A stretch of DNA of 64,000 nucleotides. Origin: Cheiracanthium punctorium (lineage: Eukaryota; Arthropoda; Arachnida; Araneae; Cheiracanthiidae). Of the stretch, positions 35,457-46,319 are shown in pieces. The notes below the pieces were generated by a model. The model saw nothing but the letters and a program-made list of their open reading frames with translations. It made no database searches and had not been told where the DNA came from. The position numbers and the translations under genes were made by a program. The stretch is taken from positions 620,001 through 684,000 of the forward strand of contig JAWZYV010002522.1 of assembly GCA_038373885.1 (NCBI GenBank). The letters are read 5' to 3'. The stretch's first letter is position 1; each line of letters begins with the position of its first letter.

Positions 35457-36930
35457 TTAATGAGAGTCTTCAAATTTTAGTCTTGATAATGCATCAGCAT
35501 TACTGTGTTGACTGCCTTTCCGATATGTAATCGTCATGTTATAACGTTGCAGGGCTAAAGCCCACCGAGATAACTTAGCACCATGGGGCGCACTTCTTGT
35601 TAAATACGTCGGAGGATTATGGTCTGAAACTATTTGAATTTCAGCTCCAAATATCCAGGTGTCAAATTTCTTTAATGCTTCCAATACACAAAAGGCTTCT
35701 CTTTCAATGTTCGCCCACTTTATTTGACTCGTGCTTAGTTTTTTACTGAAAAATGCAATAGGTAATTCTTTCCCATTGTCATCACGTTGAGCTAAGCATG
35801 CCCCAAATGCAGTGGCCGAGGCATCTGTGTATAATTGAAAAGGTTTCTCAAGGTCTGGAGTGTGTAAGGAAGGCATTTTTATCAGTTCCTCTTTGAGCTT
35901 TGTAAATGCTTTATCTGCCTCCGAACTCCACGGTATCTTAATTGGAACGCTTTTCTTCGTCAGGTTTGTCAGCGGTAATACGATTTGTGAAAACTGAGGT
36001 ATATAGTCACGATAGTAACTAGCCAGCCCAATCAAACTTCTCAACTCTTTCTTAGTGGTGGGTCTTGCTAAGTTTCGTATAATTTCAACCTTTTCTGGAT
36101 CCGGGGAATGTTGTCCCGATCCAACTACATGACCTAGAAATTTCACATGGGGTTTTCCGAATTTGCACTTTCCCAAATTTACTGTCAGACCTACTTCCTT
36201 CAAGGTCTTGAAAACATTGTCTATATGAACCAAATGTTCATCCCATGTGCTAGAAAATATAGCCACATCGTCGATATATGAACGGCAGTATTCTCTATGT
36301 GCGATCAAAGCCTTATCCATTGATTTTTGAAACGCTCCTCCAGAATTTTTCATTCCAAAGGGCATGACATTCCACTGGTAATGACCTGAGTGGGTTACAA
36401 ATGCGGTATAATGCTTTGAATTTTCCTTCATAGGAATTTGCCAGTATCCTTTGGTAAGGTCTATGACTGTAATAAATGATGCCTTTCCCACCTCATATAT
36501 TAAGTCATTGGCTATTTTCATAGGGTACACGTCTGGTATAGTAAAACTATTTAATAATCTGAAGTCGACACATAATCTGACACTTCCATCTTTCTTGGCA
36601 ACGCAAACCACAGGATGAGCCCATTCGCTATCACTGTGTTCGATTAGACCCAGGTCTAACAGTTCTTGAATCTGTCGATCCACTTCTTGTTGCAAACTAA
36701 TAGGTATTTGGTATGGTTTAAGTCTCTTTGGTGTACAATCTCCTGTAACCCTAACAGAGTGACCTTCTACCCTAGCGCGGCCAGGTTTAGCACTAAACAC
36801 ACCTGCATATTTTTTAAGTACATGAAATAATTCCTGTACTTGCTTATTCGTTAACTTGGCATTCCCAAGGTATGTCCTAATATCTTCTATGCTTTTACTT
36901 TGTGCATCAGTAGGTGCATAATGAATGGTC
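35457..36930 (-). CDS. Reverse transcriptase-RNase H of the Gypsy element
   Basis: The open frame runs from about 36930 to the stop at 35457; the first ATG-encoded Met is at 36800 but homology-like sequence (SIEDIRTYLGNAKLTNKQV, VFSAKPGRARVEGH) begins before it. Reverse-transcriptase motifs are FITVIDLTKGYWQIPM, MPFGMKNSGGAFQKSMD and YIDDVAIFS with the catalytic DD. RNase H follows: LYTDASATAFGACL, NIEREAFCVLEAL and IVSDHNPPTYL. The polyprotein ends with NADALSRLKFEDSH. No disabling change inside. It overlaps the end of the integrase frame in a different phase, so it is reached by a frameshift, either programmed or by a lost base near 36940. Confidence 0.93.
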
Positions 36931-39472
36931 CGAAATCTTTGTCTAACTCAAAAATCATACCAACATGATTTACTCTTTGAATATACAGACGCACTTTATT
37001 CACATGAAGTTCTCTTATACTTCCGTCTTCCATTTCAACCTTTACAGAATGTGGTCTGGTAATCTGCTTAACTGTTCCGGGGCCGATCCAGGTATTTAAA
37101 AGCTTATGCGAAGATGACGGCCTCAATACTAAAACTTTATCGCCCACTGCAAATGACTTTTCTTTTGACCGGAGGTTATATCTAGAGACATATTCTTCCT
37201 GAGACTTCTTGCTATTCTCAGAAGCGAATTCGTGAGCCCTTTACAAACTCTCCACCAAGTTTTGCAAATATTCCGTAATTGGACGTGAGGCGGTCGTTGG
37301 AATCTGTCGTTCACCTGTCCAAATATCTTTTAACAACACTAAAGGTCCTGGAGGTAATCTTCCATATACCAATTGATAAGGTGACAATCCAGTAGTGCTG
37401 TGAGGCACTTCTCTATATGCAAACATAAGATACGGGAGGTGAATGTCCCAATCTTTACCATATTCTTGTATAATTTTATTCAACATATCCTTCAGAGTTC
37501 TATTCCAGCGTTCGACTGCTCCCATACTCTCAGGATGTCCTGGAGTGGAAAAGCGAGGTGAAATGCCTAACAAGTTCTCAAATGCCTGAGTTAACTTAGA
37601 AGTAAAGTTTGTACCTTGATCTGTGCAGATCATTTTAGGAAATCCCGTTTGGGTAAATATCTTCATTAATACATCACATGTGGTTTTAGCACTGATTTCT
37701 CTTACAGGAATGGCTTCAGCCCATCGGGTGCATAAATCTACTGCACATATGATAAACCGATGTCTTCTTCCCGAAGGTGGTTCTAGTGGGCCAATACAAT
37801 CTAAACTCCATACTTCGAATGGTATTTCAGGTCTGACAATAGGTTGTATGGGAATCCTATCTCGGTATGTCTCAACTCTTCTTAATTGGCATTCTTTGCA
37901 ACTCTCACAAAATTTTTTAATGTCTCGTTTGATTGATGGCCAAAAAAATGTATATTTAATTCGTTCTTTAGTTTTCCGTTCTCCTAAATGTCCGGCTAAT
38001 GAAATCTCATGGGCCATTTTAAGCACATCCGATCTCTTACATTGGGGTAGTACTACTTGTTTGACATCTTCCCCACATATTGTTTCGGCATGTACAAGAA
38101 TACCATCTAAAACTTCATATGAATTTTGATGATTTTCTGCATCTTTCCAATATGGTTTTAACTGTTCGTCTTCCCTTTGGAGCTTCTGGAACGATGCTAC
38201 AGTCTCAGGAACTTTCGCGTTCTTCTCTGCTTCAGTGTTTTCAGTCCTTGTTTGTACATTTCCCGATACCAAGTGATTTATATACCTTTTGTCTTCGTCT
38301 TCAACTAAAATACTGCACACATCAGATTTTAATTCCATACCATTAAACAACTGTATATTTTCTTTCATTAATTTAAATGCCGTATTACAGATTAACATAT
38401 CGCATTTTAGTTTTCTAGATATACCACATATAACCGGTACTCTTCCATGTAACCCATCATTTATTTTTACATTCACTATTTTTAACGGAACTGTTTCTTC
38501 TTTTCCAAACGCTGAGTAAAGCTTTACAGTACCTTCACTCTTTTCTTCATGTTTCTGTATTAAATCATTTCGTATGACTGATATTCGTGCCCCAGTATCT
38601 ACGATACCATTAAATGTTTTCCCTTCGCATTCAACTTCCAAAATCATAAGATTATCGCAATTTCTTTCGAGTTTATATTTATCTGATGTTCTCAAATCAA
38701 CCCGTGCGGTGAGCATTCTCAATTTTTCTTCAGTGTTATCTTCTTTATTCGCGTCACTAGTCTGCATTTGAACTAAATTACTCTGTGCACGTTCTGATCT
38801 TCTGTTATGGAAATTAAGTGAATCGCTTTTATTTTTAAATCTCGGACATTGCGATCGCAAATGTTCAAACGATCCGCATTCAAAACATCGATTCCGCTTC
38901 CTTTGTTCATGAAAATTTTCCTTTCTCCTATCTTGAAAATCATTTTCCTTTCGAGTCGTTGTATTTCGGCGACTTTCAAAATTTCCGTATTTTGACTGGT
39001 ACGGGTTAGTTGCCCAATTATCGTTTTCTGTTTTCGCAAGAGGACGTTCCTTGGCAAATTTTGGCTTCATTACTCTTCTTACATCGTCATATTCATCTAG
39101 TTTTTCGGCCAACGCTATTGGGGATACAATCTCCGTCCATTCATCCATGAAATGTTCTTTTACTTCAAATGGTACCTTTCTTTTAATCTGATCAGTGATC
39201 ATCAGACTTTTTAAATCTTCTAGTAATTTAATTTTTAACCCATCAATCCACCCATCAAAATAGGCTTTCATTTTAAAATAAAATTCCATCCATGTTTCTT
39301 CTGTGGACTTTTGATGTTTCATAAATAACTGTCTGAATTTTTCGGCGCTTAATTTAAATCTCTTTAACAGCATCTTCTTAATTTCATCGTAATTTTGCGC
39401 TACCTCTTCTGTTTCCCTAGCAATCAAACTGGAAACAGGAGTTGGCAACACCCCAATTAAATGAGAAACCAA
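36887..39472 (-). pseudogene. Gag C-terminus, protease and integrase of the Gypsy element, one stop codon
   Basis: In order: capsid helices with MEFYFKMKAYFDGW (about 39280); a CCHC knuckle CFECGSFEHLRSQC (about 38890-38848); the aspartic protease motif IVDTGARISVI (about 38595); the integrase zinc domain H...H...CESCKEC (about 38010-37890); and the DDE core with SLDCIGPL, CTDQGTNF and ESMGAVERW, 35 residues between the second D and the E. The frame meets TAA at 37243-37241, then continues in the same phase through YNLRSKEKSF and GDKVLVLRPSSSHKLLNTWI, the integrase C-terminal domain, to a stop at 36887. No reverse transcriptase lies between protease and integrase. The stop could be decay or, less likely, a recoding site. 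Confidence 0.88.
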
Positions 39473-39474
39473 TT

Positions 39475-39922
39475 TTCTTTATCGACGCCAAGCATCTTTA
39501 ACTGTCTCTCAAACAACGTAAGAAATAAACAGATATCACTTTCCTTCGGATCAAACCTAGGCAATAATTTTTCTAAATTAGTTTTAACACCGCTTCCTTC
39601 CCGTACTTGACTTCCCAACATCGCATTTTCTGCCATTTTTTCAATTTTTCTAATTCAAAAACTTTTTCTCTTTTTCTTCTCTCTCTTTCCGATCCTGTCT
39701 TTCCCTTTCTTCTCTCTCTCTTTCTTTTTCTTCATTTCTATCAGCAATAATTCTAGCCAATATTTCTTTACAAAATTCTTCATCATAGTTTTTATCGTTC
39801 GTAATCAGATCACGTAACTTCACCACAGTAAATGTCGTATCAACCGTTAAACCCAGTTCTTCAGCAAGAACTATTAAATCTTGTTTCTTTCCCTTACCAA
39901 AAAACGCCATTTCACTGTTCAA
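39475..39922 (-). pseudogene. gag: Gag N-terminal part of the Gypsy element, frameshifted
   Basis: The minus-strand frame starts MNSEMAFFGKGKKQDLIVLA and continues with a helical segment and a highly charged ERE/RKER stretch, ending at a stop near 39650. Another frame continues the gag with LEKLLPRFDPKESDICLFLT and stops near 39475, where the main gag-protease-integrase frame takes over at SHLIGVLPTPV. Two small indels therefore separate the start of gag from the rest. The domain works as the structural capsid precursor in this family. The LPRFDP and FERQ words are typical of spider and insect Gypsy gags from memory. Confidence 0.75.
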
Positions 39923-40181
39923 ATGCTAGTTTTCAGCTATGGTTACAAGTATATGTTTATATACGAATCAGGAGGATTCTTCAAGTAAATATGCCGGGAC
40001 TGCCAACTATATATTAACACCAACAGGGAAACTTCCTTCAAAACCTGCCAAACTGGCCTATTAAACTTCAAAATAATGCAGATCAACTGCTATAGCTACG
40101 TACAAATACAGTTGCATGAAATTGATGAAGAAATACAGCTCTCACCTGAGCATTCTGTAGTATCGCATCCAATTCAATCCA

Positions 40182-40199
40182 ATCCTGCCGGCTGCGCCA
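40182..40199 (-). promoter_or_regulatory. Primer-binding site of the Gypsy element
   Basis: On the minus strand, directly after the 5' LTR, the sequence is TGGCGCAGCCGGCAGG, whose T is the last LTR base. TGG matches the CCA end of a tRNA, as expected of a primer site. The tRNA species was not determined. Confidence 0.75.
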
Positions 40200-40479
40200 G
40201 TAAAGTTTTCCCACGCTAATTTTCAAATTTTATTGGAACATTTACAAACACTATAATCATCTTCAAAATGGTAACCGATAATTTAAATTACACAATACAC
40301 ATATACAGGCTTAGACTCTAGCCATTTACAAGGCGGCTAGCATCAGTCAGGTCCTTTTATATAATAAATTTTAAAATTCAATCTTTAGAAACTGCGCACA
40401 CTTATTTTATTTACTAGCCCGTGTTCTTTTAATGGCTCGCTCATTTATTCAAGCAGCGGGTGCGTTTATAATCTTTACT
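40199..40479 (-). repeat. 5' LTR of the Gypsy element (281 bp)
   Basis: Mate of 35099-35381. Its plus-strand left border adjoins the primer-binding site; its right border adjoins the target duplication AGGTT. Confidence 0.95.
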
Positions 40480-40484
40480 AGGTT

Positions 40485-40830
40485 CATTCATTAATTCATT
40501 ACATTCGGATTTAATTTTTTTTTTTTTTTTTCATTTACTCATTTTGTTTTTAAAACTCTGCATTGGTCAGCACTAAAAATTTGGACCATCCAACGCAGCG
40601 TTGAAAGGTACACCCTTCAAAAAAAGTATTCGAGCGAGTATTTAATTTCCTATTTTAGATTTGCGAATAATAATTGAGTTTTTGAAAAATGCACAACCTG
40701 ACAGAACTATGAAAATTCATATTTATACATAGCCTAATTCATATTCTATGATAAATAATTTTTAATATACGAAACGAACGTAGGAAATTTCTCTCTTGTT
40801 CGAATACTTTTTTTGGAGGGTGTACAATGA
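40485..40830. other. AT-rich spacer between Gypsy element and LINE
   Basis: T-run at 40508-40529. The phrase CCTTCAAAAAAAGTATTCGA near 40613 is repeated inverted near 40797-40824 (TCGAATACTTTTTTTGGAGG), with TGTAC/GTACA outside: a candidate mariner-type MITE of about 220 bp at 40604-40828. Confidence 0.5.
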
Positions 40831-42206
40831 CGATGTTCGAATCCTTGAGACTGGTGTGTGTTGCTATAGTGTACGTGTGAGGGCGAAGCCCTCGCTTACC
40901 TCTAATCGGAACCAGATAGATCGAAACAGGAATTTTGCTCTCCGGGAGGCCATTAGGTGCTACCGAAGGGAGGAATTCTCTGCGACATCGTACACAGAAG
41001 GAAAATCGTAGTATGAGTTATGCACATCATGAGTAACTCAAAAAACTTTGACAATGACAACAATACACGAATATTACATAATGAAAAGGAAAATATATTG
41101 ATAGTGATATCCTTAGAGGAATGCTGACAGTGATTACCTATCGCTCGAGCAGGTAGCAACAGAAATGATAAGCCCAAGAGAAAGAAGAAGAATGATCTAA
41201 AGAAAAATTTAGCATCCGAGTACTGTAGTTAAAGGGGTTCAAACCTCCTCCTTTTTGCAGTGGAGGCGAAATCATCCGATCTGAAGAGAATTGCCAGAGG
41301 TCTCTTCATAGATCTGGAATTAGAAGGAGGATAATAAAGAGGCAGATTTTGAAATACAGTATTCTGAACGTGAACGATGTCCCTCCGAAACTTCATTGTA
41401 AATTTCTTGATAAATTTAAATATAGGTAAGACGAAGAGATAATCGTGTATCACATCAGTTCTGAGTTCTGACGAATCTAGTGGTCTGTATACTCCTGCGC
41501 AAAATGACATTTTGAAGAACTTGAGGTCTTTACATCTGAGATTCTGGGCCACTACCCCAAACAAGCGACGCATAAGTGATGATAGGTCTGATGTATGCCT
41601 TATATAATAGTAATTTAGATTCCATGGAAAGACGGCTATTGAAAGCACGAAGGGGACGAAAGTAGCCTTTGGCAGCATCTGCTTTCTTTAACATGTAGTT
41701 AAAATGACTCTGCCAAGTTAATTTAAAATTAAGGTAAACACCTAGGTACCTAGGTATTTGTACTCTGTAGCCCTGGGGATCGGGACATTATTGAAAAGTA
41801 AGTTAGTGGTTGTACAGGGTGGCTACAGAACCTGGAAATCATGGAATTATCAGGGGATTTTGCATTGCTGGAGAACTCAGGGAAATATCAGGGGATTTTG
41901 CATTGCTGGAGAACTCAGGCAGGGTGTCTACCGGTCATGAAAATGTCAAGAATTTGAACAATGTGTCATGAATGTCATGAAAATGTCCCGAATTTCTATA
42001 GGATGTCATGAATTTTTTTTTTTTTTTCCCCTACAACCCAGTCTCCTGTTCTAGGGAAGGGAAAAGGACTGTCTTGCGATCTCACTGCCATGTGTCAGTT
42101 TATCTTGCTGATTAAGATAGTTAAATTTCATTTACTTTTGACCATTTAATTAATTAGTGACTATTAAGTGTAATTAATATTATATTTATATGTATATATA
42201 TATATA

Positions 42207-42379
42207 CAGGGTGATTTTTTTTTTTTTAAACCACGGCCGGAAAGTTTACTATCACATGAACACTTTTTCTAAAGTGTACAGGTATATGAAGATGACGTTT
42301 CCAACCCCGTAGTGCTATGTGATTCTGAACAGTCTCTGTAACCCCTGCAAGTTTGTCAGTCTGGTAGCGAATCAACCTG
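42207..42379. mobile_element. mariner-type MITE, 173 bp
   Basis: CAGGGTGATTT at the left and GAATCAACCTG at the right are inverted, with TA on each side (42205-42206 and 42380-42381). T-run inside the left end. Confidence 0.75.
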
Positions 42380-42401
42380 TATATGTATATTTATATCTAT
42401 A

Positions 42402-43013
42402 CAAGGTGACCCAAAAATAGTTCCCAAACTCTGCATAGTCAGATTCCTCGTTGGCAGTGCATACAAATTTCCCTAAGCACTGTACCTGTACGATCCATAG
42501 TTTACAAGAAAAATGCAAGACAAAGGCAGAAACGTCATATCCAGTGTACCGAAAGAGCCTTTATTAGAAGCATGAACATAGGTTTTCTTCCGTATGTTTT
42601 CATAGAATGATAAAAATTCCATCGTGACTATCGAGGCTTGGGTGCTGCGTGTAATGGCTAACTGCTCGCTCTGCATCAATCTGGTGCCCATATAAATGCG
42701 CACAGAATGAAGGGGAGGGACTGAATCACTTTTTACTGTAATTAGATCAATCCTTTCAAACGTTTTCATTGGAAGAAATTCAAAGGTGGCAGATCTGATG
42801 AGCATAGTAGTCCCCCCCCCCTTATCCAGTCCAGTGTCCAATTTAATGTTTCTAATTGATTTTCCTTGCACTGGATGTGACGTCATAATTTGATTTTCCT
42901 ATTTTTCTCGAAAACTATAGGTCGTACAGGTACAGTTCTTTGGGCAATTTTTATGTGCTTCCAACAAGGAATCAGACTGTGCAGAGTTTAGACACTATTT
43001 TTGGGACACCCTG
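42402..43013. mobile_element. Tc1/mariner-type element, 612 bp, long inverted repeats
   Basis: The left end CAAGGTGACCCAAAAATAGT and right end ACTATTTTTGGGACACCCTG are inverted; pairing extends about 45 bp through CAAACTCTGCA and AGTCWGATTCC. TA flanks at 42400-42401 and 43014-43015. A 137-codon minus-strand frame (42886-42473) inside shows no transposase motif I recognise. ACCC/GGGTGTCCCAAAAAT ends are common in mariner-like elements. Confidence 0.8.
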
Positions 43014-43440
43014 TATATATATATATATAAAATTATAATATGAATAAAATTAGTTACATTTCAAAAGCAACAAAATGGCGGTATGTCATGAAAACTCCCT
43101 TGTGGTCATGAATTTTTTTTTTTTCTGCACTCCAGTAGACACCCTGTCAGGGAAATATCAGGGGATTTTGCATTGCTGGAGAACTCAGGGAATTCTGCAA
43201 AAATGACTCCTAAATCAGGGAAATTCAAAATTTACTTCAGCATTTGTTGGCAACAGCATGCGCTATAAAATCATTTTTGCTATTGCTAAGCGATAATGAT
43301 ATATTTTTATAATATTGTTCGATTTAATTGATTTATCAATATCAGAATACTCAAGTCAGTGATTTTTTTTAGCAATGCATACTAAATGTCAAAGTTTACT
43401 AATTTATTTGAATTTATGTTTTTTGCTTTCATATTCTATA

Positions 43441-44154
43441 CAGCAGACTCTCGATTAACCTGGATGAACGGGGAAAATCTCATCCCGGATAAGCAAATAT
43501 CCCAAATAATCAAACTTTGCAAAATTGATGAAAATTAAAAAAAAAAAGATATACAATGTTAAATTATCATACAATAGGACATTAATTATTGAATTAGTGC
43601 GAAATAAAGAGAATGAATATAAAGTTGAATGTTATTTAGATTTACAATTAGTACAATGCAAGAGCAAATGTAGTTTATTTCACTGTTTTGTATAAAATGA
43701 AATGAAATGATGTCTTTTTTTTTTTTTAATTTACTCTTTAAAGAATTTTAATTCATCATCGTGAGTTCATTTTTGATGCTTTATACAAGATTTTCTTCAT
43801 CTCTTTTTGGCCATTCTTCAAAATCCCTTGTTTGTTTTTTTTTTGTTTTTTTAAATAAACGTGACACACTAAAAGATTTTTTTCCTGCAAATTTCATATT
43901 CTGATAAAATTTGATGAAAAATTGATCCTCATGATTTCTTAACTGGGGTGCTTTTTACTAGTGTCTCTGCACAATCAACATGAAAAATTACTTCTATAAC
44001 TGTTCTCAAAAAGAATGCAGAAAAGAAAGAAATGTTCTCGAATCCTTCTCTACTAAGTTAAAGAGCAAGTTTATATTGTATATTGGTTTAAGGTTTACAT
44101 TTTTGGCTATGACGTTCTGGATATTCATCTCATCCAGATTAATCAAGTCCACTG
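43441..44154. mobile_element. pogo/Tigger-like MITE, 714 bp
   Basis: Left end CAGCAGACTCTCGATTAACC, continuing TGGATGAAC; right end CATCCAGATTAATCAAGTCC plus ACTG, inverted and slightly diverged. TA flanks (43439-43440 and 44155-44156). 'CAGTNGACTCTCGATTAA' ends are typical of pogo-like elements. Confidence 0.8.
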
Positions 44155-45399
44155 TATTAAGATTTTGAGAAATTTTGTAAGGACTAATATACTTTAATTT
44201 TCTGTAGAAAAATCTTTAAAGATTTTGATAAAGAATCATGTTCTCTTTGTATGTTATCAGGTATGGTTTAATAATTAAAACCAAATCGATTGCCAGTTTT
44301 ATGTATATCCTGTAAATATGAACGATGGACAATTTTATTTCTAAATTTAACATGAATACTCTCCAAATCAAAAATTTTCATTCTGGTATTTTTTGGAAGG
44401 TCTTACTTGAATGATTAGTTTCATCCATTGCTACTTTCTGTTTAAGCAATTTGAACTTTATATGGAAGTGTCCAATAAGCAGACATTTTTGATTTTTGTA
44501 ACTAATACATGTATGTGCTCTTGGAATATATTCGTTGCTATTCATGCAAACAAAAATTAACTGTTTTTGTGATACATAATAGAATCAGGGAAGTTTTTGC
44601 AAAATCAGGGAATTTTTTTTCTCAGATCTTGTAGCCACCCTGTTGTAGGCGGTCGGCCATTGTGGAACAGGACGAAGGCACTTTTAGGGTTTATTTTAAT
44701 TCTCCACTGATGGAACCTGCAAGAGTAACTATTTAAGTAGGTCTGGAGCATGTTAAATGCTATGTTTGTTAGCGTGTGTCTGACGATGATGGCTGTGTCG
44801 TCAGCATATAATGCTCAGTCAACACCTGTCATACATGGGAGATTGTTAATGTAAATATTGAACAACTTAGGACCAAGTAGGGACCACTGTGGAACACCTC
44901 CTTCAATGGACCAGGACGTGGAGAGAGTGTTATTTACTTCAACAAAAAAGGATCTATTGTGAAGGTAATCATAAAGAATTTTAATTAGTTGGAAATGAAA
45001 GTAGCTTGCAAAGTTTATGAATTAAACTGTGGTGCCACACCTTATCAATGGTCCTCTAACGTCAACAAAGACAATCCCAGTCTTAAGGCGGTGACCAAGA
45101 CCTGAATGAGGTCTATCACTCTTAGTAAGTGATGTCGAGTAGCATGTTCAGCCCGAAAGCCAAATTGTCCCGCAGCCAGAATAGACATTGAGTCGCAGAA
45201 CTCCTCCAACCGTCTAGCTAGGATGTATTCATAAACTTTAGACAAGTATGATAAAAGAGAGATAGGTCGAAGTTGGAAGGGATGTGCCTGTCCAGACCTG
45301 ATTTGTTGGTAGGGACAATTACAATCTTTTTACCAACAGTCCGGAAAAATGTAACGATCAAGCAGACACTTAAGGCTAACACTGACTTTGAGCATTTTC

Positions 45400-46310
45400 A
45401 GCCAGCCGAATCCAGTAGTGGAACAATTTAATGGCCAATTTTCACTTGTAAGGAATAAATTTTATCCACCGCAGAGAAAGTGGGAGATACTCCGGTATTA
45501 AACCGACAAAAGGTAATTGGGACCGTGAATAATATTGCGATTTCATACCTCCCCCATCTATTGTTCAGTGGAGGACAGTCCACTGTCGGCCGGCGTAAAA
45601 CGTTGGCCGAAAATCCCCGTTTAAATACATTGTTCGACGGAAAAAAGCTTGAAGTCAGCATTGGCCTTTACAGTCCACAGCCATTATTTACTCATTGGGA
45701 CTTAAAGTAAACTATTCGTATGTAGAATAGTATGAAAGAGCTGGAGATTACCTCAATGGAACTGGACACTCCCCCCCACCCCTCCCGCCTTCTCCGTGAA
45801 AAGAAAAATATCTGGGATCGCGCTCGCCACTGTATCGGATAGAAGGGCTGTATGTGTATAATCCCCTTTCCCCAGAAGAGTTCTTTTGTTTCGCTAGTAG
45901 ATAGTATTATTTGTTTATTTCACCCCAGTGAATTTCCTTTGCAGAATTATTTTTCACTTCCATTTTCAAAATCCTGGGAGGGGTAATTACTCCCATTACC
46001 CCTCCCGTTAAACTGCTAATGTGTACATCTAAAACATATACTTACAAAATCCCATTTCCCTACTTTCATCTTTAACAGTTCATCTAAGTATGTATTTTTA
46101 AAATATTTACTCATCCATTCCTTGCCTTCAAGTAAATATGTAAATGCAGTGTATCTTAGGTCTGAAGGCCTTTAGTTGGATGCTGTTGTCTCCATCAGCG
46201 TTAAGTCCACGTAAAAAGAGCATACTATAAGACTGGCAGTTCAGCAGATAAAGCAGTCTCCTGTAGACGGTTAGAGAGGGGGGCACTCAGGAGCGACTCA
46301 ACATGGTCAG
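45400..46310. other. Unassigned intronic stretch
   Basis: A 76-codon frame on the plus strand (45480-45710) and a minus frame overlap; GC content is a little higher here and AACGTTGGCC-type words occur, but I recognise no protein. C-run at 45768-45782. Confidence 0.35.
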
Positions 46311-46319
46311 CATCGCAAA

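Larger units (their letters stand above)
35099..40479 (-). mobile_element. Gypsy (Ty3-like) LTR retrotransposon with integrase before reverse transcriptase
   Basis: A 5381-bp element on the minus strand bounded by LTRs 40199-40479 (5') and 35099-35381 (3') that start AGTAAAG and end CTTTACT. The 5-bp target duplication AGGTT is at 35094-35098 and 40480-40484. Order in element direction: gag, CCHC knuckle, protease, integrase, then reverse transcriptase and RNase H. That is the Copia-like order but with Gypsy-type enzymes, as in the Gmr1 group known from deuterostomes. Two gag frameshifts, one stop and one frame change break it; no envelope frame exists. LTR similarity and intact target duplication imply a recent insertion. 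Confidence 0.93.
41920..43146. mobile_element. DNA element with CAGGGTGTCTAC ends, 5-bp duplication
   Basis: Ends CAGGGTGTCTACCGG and CCAGTAGACACCCTG; TCAGG flanks both sides (41915-41919 and 43147-43151). Subterminal GTCATGAAAATGTC and GTCATGAAT words repeat. It is nested in 41815-44642 and itself holds two mariner-type MITEs. Confidence 0.85.
41815..44642. mobile_element. DNA element with CAGGGTGGCTACA ends, 5-bp duplication
   Basis: Ends CAGGGTGGCTACA and TGTAGCCACCCTG; TTGTA flanks both sides (41810-41814 and 44643-44647). Near the ends are repeated words ATCAGGG and GGGGATTTTGCATTGCTGGA. It contains the 41920-43146 and 43441-44154 insertions. No transposase recognised; superfamily open. 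Confidence 0.85.
40830..45400 (-). mobile_element. Jockey/CR1-like LINE remnant interrupted by nested DNA elements
   Basis: On the minus strand, 45330-44650 carries KIVIVPTNKS, SKVYEYILARRLEEF and QFGFRAEHATRHHLLRV, then a LGPKLFNIYINNLP segment and YADDTAIIV (catalytic YADD at 44808-44797), with stops and shifts between them. The C-terminal part continues at 41809-41228 with FRPL, YYKA-like and DVIHDYLFVL segments. The 41815-44642 insertion and its TTGTA duplication separate the halves; removing it rejoins adjacent LINE sequence. The outer limits are approximate. No intact frame; endonuclease part absent. Clade uncertain. Confidence 0.75.

Noticed and set aside
37623..38771. Several plus-strand frames of 65-168 codons
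   Set aside because: They are antisense to the strongly supported integrase and gag frames of the Gypsy element.
42473..42886. 137-codon minus-strand frame
   Set aside because: Lies within a 612-bp mariner-type element and has no transposase motif; likely chance.
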